Shown here piece after piece: positions 20,966 to 31,671 of a DNA stretch of 64,000 nt. This DNA is from Orobanche coerulescens (lineage: Eukaryota > Streptophyta > Magnoliopsida > Lamiales > Orobanchaceae). The stretch spans positions 79,098,096 through 79,162,095 of the forward strand of contig CM065802.1 in the NCBI GenBank assembly GCA_033398695.1. Direction: 5' to 3'. Position numbers and translations under genes: made by a program. The stretch's first letter is position 1. Each line of letters starts with the position of its first letter. The notes below the pieces were generated by a model. That model was not told the DNA's origin. It saw only the letters and a program-made list of their open reading frames with translations, and searched no databases.

Positions 20966-20995
20966 TGGTATCGGAGCTTAGGTTTTGAATACCTA
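20966..20995 (+). promoter_or_regulatory. Primer-binding site and adjoining hairpin of E3
   Basis: TGGTATCGGAGC at 20966-20977 is the tRNA-Met primer site. Immediately after it TAGGT...ACCTA (20979-20995) can form a 5 bp stem. The same layout is found after the E6 primer site, and similar text after that of E4. Confidence 0.7.
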
Positions 20996-21219
20996 GGCTG
21001 TCGGTTAACCTTGGGTCTGTCAGTTGTGTCGTTAGAGTCAGTCGTTGAGCTGAATATCATCATGCTACCATCTTTTCGTGCGACTCGTGGCTGTAAGTCT
21101 CCTCGAACTCTTATATTCTGAAATTCGTTTTCTTGCGTTGTTTGGGATTGTGAATTGTGATACCAACCTTGTAAACTGTGAACCTTTCTGATCTTGTTCG
21201 TTCTTATCTTTTCTTCAGT

Positions 21220-22476
21220 ATGTTGAGAGGTCGTGGTAGACCAGCTAGGGAACGCGGTTGAGGCCACGGACGGGGTGCTATTAATGAGGAAGTTTCGCTT
21301 TCTCAGTCATCTGCAGATTCGGCCTCTCAGTCAGTGCCGAGCACTCTACCTCTGAGCTCTGACGGGCAGCAGGATATGTCAGTCAGTCAAGATCTATCAT
21401 CGGGTAATAATGCCGATGCTGGGGCTACTGCCGTACTTCAGCAGTTAGTAGCCCAGCTTGCTCAGATAGCTCAGGGTGGACGCCAGAATCCGCCCCCGAC
21501 ACCTGAAGAGGAGGCTAATAAGTGGCTTCATATGGTGACTAAGATGCACCCACCTCGTTTCTCCAGATCTTCTGACTCCCTAGGTTGGGAGAATTGGCTC
21601 TTTTAGTTGTCCAGGACCTTCGATGTTGTAGCTTGTCCCGAAGATAGGAGGGTACATATTGCCCAGTACCTCCTGGATAAGGAAGCTGCGAAATGGTGGG
21701 AGGCTATGGCACCCAGAGACCGTCTAGCCACTTGGGATGAGTTCAGGGCTGCTATGGAAGCAGAATATTGTCCGCCGCTAGTCAGAGAACGCAGAATTGT
21801 GGAGTTCTTCACTACCACACCCCAGGATGTGCCGATTTCTCAGGCCATTATCTCTTACAATCAGCAGTTGGGTTTCGTGAAAGATCAGGTGAGGACGGAG
21901 GCTGATAAAATCCGTTACTTCAATATGCGCATGAAGCCACATATCAGGCAGAGTATGGCACCGCTCATGTGTGCCACTTTGAAGGAATACCAGGATCACG
22001 CTCTAGCGATCGAGATGGCTGTCCCTGAATTAGAGTCGGTTTTGGAAGCTAAGAAGTAGAAGACTACTGGCGGATTCTCGGCCGGTAAGGGTGGTCAGTG
22101 TTCGAGATCTCGTTCTGCTCCTACACCTAGGAAGGGGCCGTTTCATCAGGCCGGTGGATCTCAGGGTAACCGTTCGGTCCAGTCTGTTGCACCTGGCGGG
22201 AGAGTTTGTTTTAATTGCAGTCAGCCCTAGCACGTTATGAAGGATTGCCCATTTCCGTTAGTTACTTGCTTTACTTGCGGACAGACTGGGCATCGGGCAG
22301 CTCATTGTGATAGGGCCACCAGGGCCTCTAGAGTTCCGACTACCACTGCCGATCAGAGGGAGCACAGCATCCCAACTACTCATGTTCCGCAGAGTTCGGA
22401 CCATGGTAGGGGTCGGGGTCAGCCGGATCGCCGTACAGCATGGAGTTCGGGTTCAGTTCACCACCGATTGTATTAG
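21220..22476 (+). pseudogene. Gag of E3
   Basis: The ATG at 21220 begins MLRGRGRPARERG, the Arg/Gly-rich Tekay N-terminus, then the frame is cut by a TGA at 21259, TAG at 21604, TAG at 22057, TAG at 22228 and TAG at 22474. All stops are in one frame that stays open otherwise and runs into protease. The capsid region has VVACPEDRRVHIAQYLL and KWWEAM. Two zinc knuckles follow, the first broken by the 22228 stop (CFNC...), the second whole (CFTCGQTGHRAAHC). About 240 bp between the primer site and the ATG is non-coding leader. Confidence 0.87.
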
Positions 22477-24252
22477 ATGAGGCGCACAGAGGAGGCAGAC
22501 GTTTTGGTGGCGCCAGGTACCACTCAGATCCTTACTCATCCAGTTCCAGTGCTTTTTTATTCGGGTGCTACCCATTCCTTTATTTCTTCGGATTGTGTGA
22601 GTCGTATTGGCTTTGACTGCTTGTTTGAGTGTGAACCGTTTGTAGTGGGTACGCCTAGCGGGGATCGTATGATTGGGGACCTGGAGGTTAGGGATCGCCC
22701 AGTGAGGATCGGGAGCCGGGACTGGCCTTCGAATCTCATTGTTATAGACCTTAAGGGTGAGGATTTGATCCTCGGGGATGATTGGTTAGATCGTCACAGT
22801 GCTATCATGAACTATCGGACTCGTACCATCTCGATAGTGGCCAAGGACGGCACCGAGCATACTCTCGTCGGTTGTAAGCCGGGGAGATCGGGGATTGTGA
22901 TTAGCACCTTAAAGGCAATGAAACTTCTGAACCAGGGTTGTGTCGGCTATTGGTGTTACGCTCTGCAGGCGGAGGATGGTGGGGTTGACATGTCGTCGAT
23001 TCCAGTTGTTAGTGAGTATCCCAATGTATTCCCGGATGACTTGCCGGGATTACCACCACAGCGAGAGGTGGAGTTTCCTATTGATCTTGAGCCGAATGCG
23101 GCCCCTATTTCTCGAGCGCCGTACCGTATGGCACCGTCGGAGATGTTAGAGTTGAAGAAGCAGTTGGGAGAGTTGTTAGAAAAAGGGTATATTCGACCGA
23201 GCGCATCGCCTTGGGGTGCGCCTGTACTTTTTGTTAAGAAGAAGGATGGATCACTTCGTTTATGCATCGATTATCGAGAATTAAACAAGTTGACCATCAA
23301 AAATAAATACCCTTTGCCCCGGATTGACGACTTGTTTGATCAGCTTCAGGGGGCGACAGTCTTTTCGAAGATTGATTTGTGTTCGGGCTACTACCAGTTG
23401 AGGATTCGGGACAGTGATATACCGAAAGCTGCATTTCGGACGAGATATGGCCATTACGAGTTTGTGGTTATGCCTTTCGGGCTAACCAATGCCCCAGCAG
23501 TGTTCATGCAGTTGATGAACAAAATTTTTAATGAGTATCCGGACAAATTCGTAGTCGTCTTTATCAATGACATTCTTATCTATTCACGGAGTCGGGGGAA
23601 GCACGCCTTACATCTCCGGATTGTATTAGACATTTTGAGAGCTGAGCAGTTGTATGCGAAGTTCTCTAAGTGTGAGTTTTGGCTCGAGGAAGTGATGTTC
23701 CTCGGGCATGTGATTTCAGCAGAGGGAGTTCGGATAGATCCGCAGAAGATAGAGGCAGTGATGGCTTGGGAGCCGCTTAAGAATGTGAAGGAGGTGAGGA
23801 GTTTTCTGGGTCTTGCCGGCTATTACCATCGATTTGTTGAGGGATTTTCTAAGATCGCTAAACCACTCACTCAGTTTCTCCAGAAGACTCAGAAATTCGA
23901 GTGGACCGCAGACAGACAGGGTAGTTTTGACGAGTTGAAGAGATGACTAACTACCGCACCCGTGTTAGGATTACCTCAGGGGAACGAAGATTTCATGGTA
24001 TATAGTGATGCTTCGGGCCTCGGGCTCGGATGTGTTTTGATGCAGAGAGATAGGGTTATTGCCTATGCATCCCACCAGTTAAAACCTTATGAGGTGAATT
24101 ACCCCACGCACGATTTGGAGTTAGCTGTGGTCGTTTTCGCCTTAAAGATCTGGAGGCATTATCTCTATGGGTCGTCGTGTAACATTTTTACGGATCATAA
24201 GAGTTTGAAGTATATCTTCAGTCAGAAAGAGTTGAATATGAGACAGCGTAGG
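22477..24252 (+). pseudogene. Protease-RT-RNase H of E3
   Basis: Open in one frame to a TGA at 23944-23946 where relatives have Arg, then on to about 24252. The protease active site reads [11 protein letters not shown], so the catalytic Asp is Tyr. The RT catalytic box reads [11 protein letters not shown], so the first Asp of the FIDD box is Asn. RNase H keeps YSDAS and TDHKSLKY. A one-base insertion near 24252 shifts frame after MRQRR. Both enzymes have therefore lost active-site residues. Confidence 0.88.
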
Positions 24253-24253
24253 T

Positions 24254-25903
24254 TTGTTAGAGCTAATTAAAGATTACGACCTCGAGATACTTTATCATCC
24301 GGGTAAGGCTAACGTAGTGGCCGATGCATTGAGCCGAAAGCCAATGGCGCTACAGATGTTAGAGGTACTTACACCACAGAGTAGGATCCAACGAGATTTT
24401 ATTTGTCAGAATATCGAGGTTTGGTTTCAGAGAGTTCAGGGTCAGTTATGTGCGTTAAAGATCACTTCGTCCTTGACCGATGATATCAAGGCGAAACAGT
24501 ATGATGATCCGTTTTTGGTCCAGTTGAGGGAGGATGTGAGGAAGGGGAAAGCCCCTGGATTTGTGGTTCAGGATGATGGAGTTTTGAGATTTCGCGGCAG
24601 ACTATGTGTACCGAGTGTTATTGAGCTGAGACAGAAGATCTTGAGTGAAGCTCATACCACACCTTACTCCATACATCCTGGTACGAGTAAAAAGTACAAG
24701 GATGTGAGGAGTAACTACTGGTGGAGTAATTTGAAGACAGATGTTAGCGAGTTTGTGTCGAGGTGTTTGACCTGTCAGCAGGTTAAGATCGAGCATCAAC
24801 GACCCGCGGGGCTTTTGCGACCACTTCCTATCCCGAAGTGGAAATGGGAGGATATTTCTATGGATTTCATTACCAGTATGCCTAAGACTCGGACTGGAAT
24901 GAACATGATTTGGGTCATTGTCGATCGACTAACAAAATCGGCTCATTTTCTGGGTATTAAGGACACTTGGGGGCCAGAGAGACTAGCGCGAGTGTTTATT
25001 GTCGAGATCGTGAGGTTACATGGGACCCCTAAGAGTATTGTTTCGGATCGTGATGGCCGGTTTATATCACATTTTTGGCAGGCCGTTCATAGAGCTTTGG
25101 GGACCGAGTTGAGACTCAGTACATCCTACCACCCTTAGAGAGACGGACAGTCTGAGCGGACGATATAGACGCTGTAGGATATGTTGCGAGCCTGTGCTTT
25201 AGATTGGAAGGATGATTGGGAGTTGCACTTACCATTGATCGAATTCACGTACAACAATAGTTGGCACGCCTCGATCAAAACGACACCATTTGAGGCACTG
25301 TATGGTCGGAAGTGCAGATCGCCGTTGTATTGGGATGATACATCTGAGCTAATTGGCACCGAGCCTGATATGGTAGTTGAGATAAGAGAGAAGATTGCTT
25401 TGATTCGCGATAGGATGTTGACGGCTCAGAGTCGACAGAAGTCTTATGCCGATATACGTCGCCGGCCATTGGAGTTTGAGGTGGGAGACCATGTGTTGCT
25501 TAAGGTGTCGCCGACACGGGGAGTTTACCGCTTCGGTTGGATGGGTAAACTTAGTCCGAGATTTATTGGGCCATTCAAGGTTCTAGAGAGGGTTGGAGAA
25601 CTTGCATATCAGTTAGGCTTGCCGCCATCCCTGAGCCACGTGCATAATGTATTTCATGTTTCCCAGCTTAGGAAGTACGTACCGGACCCTAGCCATATTA
25701 TTGATTTTGGAGAGATTGAGTTGGGGCCTGACATTACCTTCGAGGAGAGGCTGATTCAGATCTTATAGCGTTAGGTGAAGCAACTCAGGCACAAAACCAT
25801 TCCTTTGGTTAAAGTGCAATGGTCGAGGCATGGGTCCGAGGAAGCCATATGGGAGACGGAAGAGAGTATGAGGTCGAGATACCCCGAGTTATTCGCGTTG
25901 TAA
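24254..25903 (+). pseudogene. Integrase-chromodomain of E3
   Basis: Resumes after the frameshift with LELIKDYD and the RNase H end (VVADALSRK), then the zinc region ([18 protein letters not shown]) and the core with [17 protein letters not shown] and [12 protein letters not shown] at 25136 interrupts the core, and two more are near 25168-25182. The GPY/F segment (IGPFKVLERVGELAYQL) and a chromodomain-like tail (KVQWSRHGSEEAIWE ... YPELF) follow after TAGs near 25766-25774. The frame ends at 25903. Confidence 0.87.
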
Positions 25904-25924
25904 GTTTCGGGATGAAACTTATTT

Positions 25925-25938
25925 TTAGGGAGAGAGAA
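25925..25938 (+). other. Polypurine tract of E3
   Basis: TTAGGGAGAGAGAA immediately precedes the 3' LTR at 25939. It would prime plus-strand DNA synthesis. Confidence 0.8.
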
Positions 25939-27987
25939 TGTAATATCCGTGTTTTTTATTTTTGGTAATTTCTATATTTGGTGTATGTTCATTTCGGACA
26001 ACTCGCTTGTCACTGTTTTGGAATTCTGGATCTATTTTGTTCTTGGAGTTTCTCCGTTTGGACGAGTTTCGACGATGTTTTTACGTATTTTCATCTTGAG
26101 TTATATTTTGTCGGTTGTGTGTTCGATTCTCGTAAAACTCGTTCGATTTCGTCATTTTCCTATTTCCATGAGTTCGTATGGTTGAGTAGAGCATTTTGTG
26201 AGTTTCGGATTGTTAATCCGACGTTGTATCGTGATTTTCGGACGTTTGGGCCGTTTCGTAATTTCCTATAAGTTTAGGGAATTTATTTCTTGTTCGATTT
26301 TGGTTGTGTACCTCGGACCGTTTCGAGTTATTGGATATTGTTTCTCGTTGCATGTAATTTTCCCGGACTGTTGGATCGGCATATCGTGTTTTGGTTTATC
26401 GTCTTTTTCCGTTTTGGTAGCGTCGTCTTGTGTCGAGGAGGTATGCGGCTCGACTGTGCAAACGGCGCAAGACCCGCGGCATTCGTGTCAGTGCATGCGC
26501 CGTGTTGCCCGGTGGTGCCATTGCCTTGCAAAAGCGGCACAAGACCACGGCATTTTGTGCCGTGTCTCATGCGCCGTGTCGCACGAGGGTCGCCATCGAC
26601 CCATGTCTGGCTGAACACGGCGCCATTTGGGCCGTTTGTTGCGCCGTGTTCTGTCCAGTATATATTGGACAGACACAGGTTTTAACCCCATTTTCACCAC
26701 TCCTCTCGGCTCTCCACTCCTTCATCACGGTTTTTGGGCGATTTCATCCGGATATTGAATTCTAGCATCTTATAGCTCGGAATTGGACACTCTAACACGA
26801 TTCAATCACCCTCCTTCCGCCATTCCATCGTTGAATTGAGGTAATTGGACATTATACCTAATTTTAGGGTTCTTGGCTATTATTTAATTTTCCTTTCGTT
26901 TTTGCTTCGATTGATGATGAATATTAGTTGGGTAATCGTGGTGTTATGCTTTCATAGAACTTTAGCGGATCAATTCTTAGTTTTCCCCTTCGTTGATCGA
27001 ATTTGAACCTTATGCCTCTGTAGTGTTCGGCGTATTATTCCTTCGAGTAGAACGCTAATTAATTCGTGATTTCTCAGTGGAATAGTAGTTGATTGAGTCT
27101 CTATTGTTGTTAGGATCAGATTTGTGAAGATTGTTCGGACCGAACCCTTTTCCTTCCACTGTTTTCTTCGCCTCGTGTTATCCAAGGCAAGTACATGTAT
27201 TACATTTCGTTATGTGTGTATGATTTTGATGCGAATGATGTAAATGATATTATTGAACAAATGTGATTGTTGCTCTTCCACCTGGGGATGACATGTGGCC
27301 TTTGAGGGCCGATACTAATGTGTACGGCCACAGAAGTGGATTTGGGTGCGTGTGTTGATGTTCTTCCACCTGGGAACGGTTCGATGGGATCTCTGGGGGC
27401 CGATACTAATGGGTACGGTCGCGAGTTACCAAGTGTGTATGGTTTTGGTGCGGAAACTTGAGGATCTCTGTTTTTAAATGTAAATGTGATATTCCGGAAT
27501 ATTGATTTCAAATGTTTTTCCTAAATGGTTTGTTTGTGTTGTATCTCGTATGTATATAATGTTTTGTAATTTTGTACTTGCACTAGCTATTCAAATGCTA
27601 ACCCCTTAAATGGGGAAAATGCGTCTTATGCATTTCAGGTACTGGTCGAGCTGAGGAGCTGGCACGGGATGCGCACGCAAAGGATGGGCTGGCATGATGA
27701 TGTGGCTCAAGTCTGCATTTTTATGTTTTGTCATTGCATTTGTCGAGTACTGGAGTTGGACTGTTTATTTTTAAACTTGGTTTAAGTCCCCTGCGTGGGC
27801 AATGAATTGGTCTTTAACTTATGTTTCATGTACTCCGTTAAAATGTTTTGGCCGAGGCCACGACCTTATTTACTATTGAGTGCATCATTTGAGATATCAT
27901 TGTGGTTTACGTGTCTTGAGTTAGCCTGGTAGACCTCACGGGGGTTCTACGGCGTGTAATGTCCCATTTGTGAATTGGGGTGTTACA
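25939..27987 (+). repeat. 3' LTR of E3
   Basis: Same termini as the 5' LTR and alignable end to end. It differs by scattered substitutions, small indels in the GC-rich array and the loss of one tandem module near 27360. The divergence, much of it C/T and G/A, shows the insertion is not recent. Confidence 0.9.
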
Positions 27988-27992
27988 GTAAG

Positions 27993-28325
27993 GACACCCG
28001 TTTATATAGAGAGAATATGTATCACAAGTGCGTCATGATTTATGTGGTAGACAATATTTATTATAAAGAAAATATCTATTATTAGTCTATCATGATTTTT
28101 GTGATAGATAATATTCTATCACAAATTTGTCTTAAAACACGTGAGTAATTTTCTTTTATCACAAATCTATCACAATATATGTGAGCTCTAGCTTGTTTCT
28201 AGAATCTCTCACATAAAACCAGTCATTATATCCCTATTGTGAAGTAATTTTTTTAAGTCTTTTCACCAGAGAAACCACCCAATAAAACCACTTATTCTTA
28301 ATTTAATCCCTTAGCGCTTGGCGCT
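27993..28325. other. AT-rich segment between E3 and E4
   Basis: The first 20-30 bases continue the Tat 5' LTR with a possible TATA box. From about 28015 to 28240 there are repeated TATCACA/TGTGATA boxes, some as inverted pairs (GTGATAG ... CTATCAC near 28095-28125), which could be LTR promoter repeats or a small MITE. The end (28311-28325) is the left half of a palindrome into which E4 inserted. No gene seen. Confidence 0.45.
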
Positions 28326-30215
28326 TGTAACACCCCCAGAGCCATCCAGGAATATTACAGCGTCGTGGGCCCCGAGATGGAACCCATAAGGCTGAAGGAA
28401 ATTTTTGCAAATATTTACAAACGCCCAAGAGGCTAACGACGGTATTATCTATTTAAAACATTTGAAGACTTTATAAAACTCGTTTATCAAAACCGTCGTA
28501 AAATCTCATTTGAAACCACAAGGTCCGAAATACCAAAACTCAATAGTTTAAAACGTACGTTAATCTATCGCTTACACGTACCGACAAAATAGTTTAGAAA
28601 ACGATTGCCAAAGTAACCTAAGTTACTAGATACCAATAGGCCATTTAAAAATACTCACACAGCGGAATACAACAACTGAACAGGAAATTCAAAATACAAA
28701 TACATGCCCTAGCCAGTATCCTCCAGGAAACTCATCTCTCCACTACCGCTACAAGCCTGATAATCCAAGAACCTAAAAAGAAAGACCACGACTGGGACAG
28801 TCATAATATCCAACAATGATAACCATCACATCACGTCAATAATTACATACCAATGAAAATACTAAGTAAGAATACGACCAATATAATCTTACCGCCATAA
28901 CTTTACCAACTCATAATAATAATTACCAAAGTTCACATTTCGTATCCTTTCAACAACACAATAAGCTCATACCGAAATATCTGTATTGTATCTAAACAAT
29001 ACCCAAGGATCTCAAAACATTGTCATAACTCGCAATATGGAAATATACCAACTTTGACCAATTCGATCCATCGGAATAACATCATCAAATCCCAACAAAT
29101 CGATTGTCCATCAAAAGACAAATACCAAAGGAAATACGAAACATACCTCAAGGTATGAAATGCCACGACGAAACCACGTCAGTCTAATCCATGATCAGAT
29201 AAACACAACATACGGACACGGTCTTAACACAAGACCTACAAATGTATACTCATATGACAACATCAATACGCTCACATCAATAACAACAATGTATACTTAT
29301 GACAAACCCATAATATACATATGCACAATAACAACACATATGGTAATCCGATGATCCAGCGTTCACTGCCTAGATCTTACGACGATCCCGTCAGACCAAC
29401 CCGTAGTGGAAAAACCCGTTCGATGATCCAGCGCATGCTAGCATAGATCTCCCGATGATCCCGTCGGACCAACACGTGGTGGACATACGTCAACAATGCA
29501 CAAATGCATATAATAATGATACAAAATGCATGACAATAGCAATACACAAATGTATCACAACATGATCGACATGAAATGACAAAAATGATTAGAGTACTTG
29601 CCCCGAGTCCTTCGAGAGCAATCTCAATGTCTAAACCATCACGAACCATTATCCTCAATACTACATGATCCAAAATATCATGGATTGCAGGTAATTCATA
29701 TCTTCATCTATATCACGATGTATCCTCGATACCACGTATGCCAACAACAAATTTAAATCATATACATTATAATTTAATTCCCAAAACTCGAATACAATTA
29801 ATAATCTTAAATCTCATGTGATTACGATTATAAACATTGTTATACGAATTATAAACGAATGAAACTGAAACCATTCATTAAATATTATAAACTGTGCAAG
29901 TAATAACTTGCCTCGATACCGATGAAGCTGTTACCAATTCCTTGCCATCATCTACGAACTCCTCAGCCCCGACCAAAGTAATCTATGAACATTATCGAAC
30001 ACGACCGCTACGCATGGTTCTAATCACCGATCAATAATCTCAACCTATTAGAATAATCAATAAACAACAAGTTCGATAACAATAAACAATCGATATAACC
30101 AATTCCCAAACCCAACGGCTCAACAATATCTCGATTAACAACAAGTCTAATCAACCCAACTTAAACGATCACGAATTCATAACCGAAATAGGATATATTA
30201 CAATGCCTGTTGACT

Positions 30216-30297
30216 TACCGCACGTTAATCACTTAACGTAGCGTCCGCTAAGTCTCTCCCGTTAGCGTGCGCTAGCCAGTAACACTAGCGTGCACTA
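30216..30297 (-). promoter_or_regulatory. Palindrome quartet downstream of the E4 TATA box
   Basis: Four degenerate sites with centres 30221.5, 30244.5, 30268.5 and 30291.5, spacings 23, 24 and 23 bp. They lie on the transcribed side of the TATA box, unlike the main array. E5 has a similar quartet at 40362-40442. Confidence 0.5.
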
Positions 30298-30914
30298 ATG
30301 ACATGCAGTTGCATGCATTTCATATACCAATCAACATATGGCGATTATCAAGAACACTAAGTGATTCTAAACCATGCTCTTAGCTATCAAAACAACGAAA
30401 TTCGATATCCTTTAACATATAGGTAATCATCCAACTCTTAATCCAATTCATATATTCACATATCATCTTCTTCCTCAAATATAAACATCATGAACACCAA
30501 GAACCCTAACAACACTTCCCCAATCTAACATTACAGAGATTAATCATCAACAATGACATTAACATCCGCAAAGGAGAAGAAGGATTAACCAACTTATCTC
30601 AATAAAACGAACTACACAATTCAAACCACACGAATCATCTTAATATCATCATACTCCGGTTTTCCATCTCATAATCATGCTTGTCAAAATGTTTTTGTAA
30701 TAATCATAAACTCAGGAACATCAACATTCAATCCAAAATGAAATCCAAAGGTGAAGAGTAATTACCTTTGTGAAGGAATGGATTGAATCCCAAGTTATGG
30801 ATGACTAACTCCACCATAATCCTGTGTCTGAAACTTCAAACGTCTCTCTAAGAACTCTCTCTATCGGTTGCAAGGAAAGAATGGACGAAATGAAGAATAA
30901 TGGCCAACTGCACA

Positions 30915-31391
30915 TATATATACTGACTATTATTAGCATGCGCTAACTATCTCTGTTAGCGTGCGCTATCGCAGTCCAGAGGCTACCGCCTTACTGCATA
31001 CAATGATTTACGTACGCAATGCCCATGCAATAGCATACGTAATTACCTCTACTTAGCGTATGCAAGCCCTCAACCATAGCGTGCACTACTCCTAGTTCAC
31101 TTGCTACAGTCTGCACCTACCCCCGTGTCCCAACATGCCAAAAGCTCTGACAAGGATAAGATTTCTTTTGGACCGATCTGATGTTAGCGTGCGCTAACAA
31201 TATGCATTAGCGTGCGCTAACCCTTCACAACAAACATCTGTTGACCTCGTCGGCACATGTGCCGAAAGTGACCCGGTCCACACATAGATTCCTTCTGATC
31301 TGGTCTGTACTAGCGTACGCTATCCTTTGCCATTAGCGTGCGCTAAACCTGTACGATAGCGTGCGCTAGGCATGTATATTAGCGTGCGCTA
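30915..31391 (-). promoter_or_regulatory. Palindrome array and TATA box in the E4 left LTR
   Basis: TATA at 30915-30922, then 11 bp to the first site. Site centres are 30939.5, 30962.5; 31013.5, 31036.5, 31059.5, 31082.5; 31190.5, 31213.5; 31316.5, 31339.5, 31362.5, 31385.5, a 2+4+2+4 plan in which every within-group spacing is 23 bp. The third to fifth sites use the TACGTA-type core, bridging the E1 and E5 motif versions. Confidence 0.7.
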
Positions 31392-31671
31392 ATAATGCTA
31401 CACTTAGCCATTTTCAGATATTCTTGTCTAACGTCTCAACATACAGAATACGAACATACGACATACAAAATACACATACTCCTTCCAATAATATTCTCAT
31501 ACGATACACAATATCCCCAACTGCAATTGTCGACCAAGTACAGTAATTATACCAATACAGATGTCTCAGTCCTTCAATTTGTTTTATCCATGATGTACAG
31601 ATTCCATGTTGTACAATATAACTCGGATAAAATAATATTAAACAATAGTAGTAGAAATTCTGGATATTACA

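Larger units (their letters stand above)
18842..27987 (+). mobile_element. E3, complete Tekay-type Ty3/gypsy element (degenerate)
   Basis: LTRs at 18842-20961 and 25939-27987 flank a gag-pol interior on the plus strand. Five-base target duplications GTAAG are at 18837-18841 and 27988-27992, so both ends are exact. The primer-binding site is at 20966-20977 and the polypurine tract at 25925-25938. Gag-pol lies mostly in one frame with many stops and one frameshift. It is nested in the LTR of the Tat remnant and is therefore younger than it. Confidence 0.93.
28326..31671 (-). repeat. 3' LTR of E4 (3,346 bp)
   Basis: Runs from TGTAACACCCCC to GGATATTACA. On the minus strand: palindrome array, TATA box (30915-30922), then transcribed sequence with a second palindrome quartet (30216-30297) and two copies of the GACG-hairpin module (29384-29397, 29457-29470). 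Small ORFs have no recognised product. Confidence 0.88.

Noticed and set aside
28015..28240. A MITE between E3 and E4
   Set aside because: Inverted TATCACA/TGTGATA boxes are present, but no clear terminal repeats or target duplication could be set.
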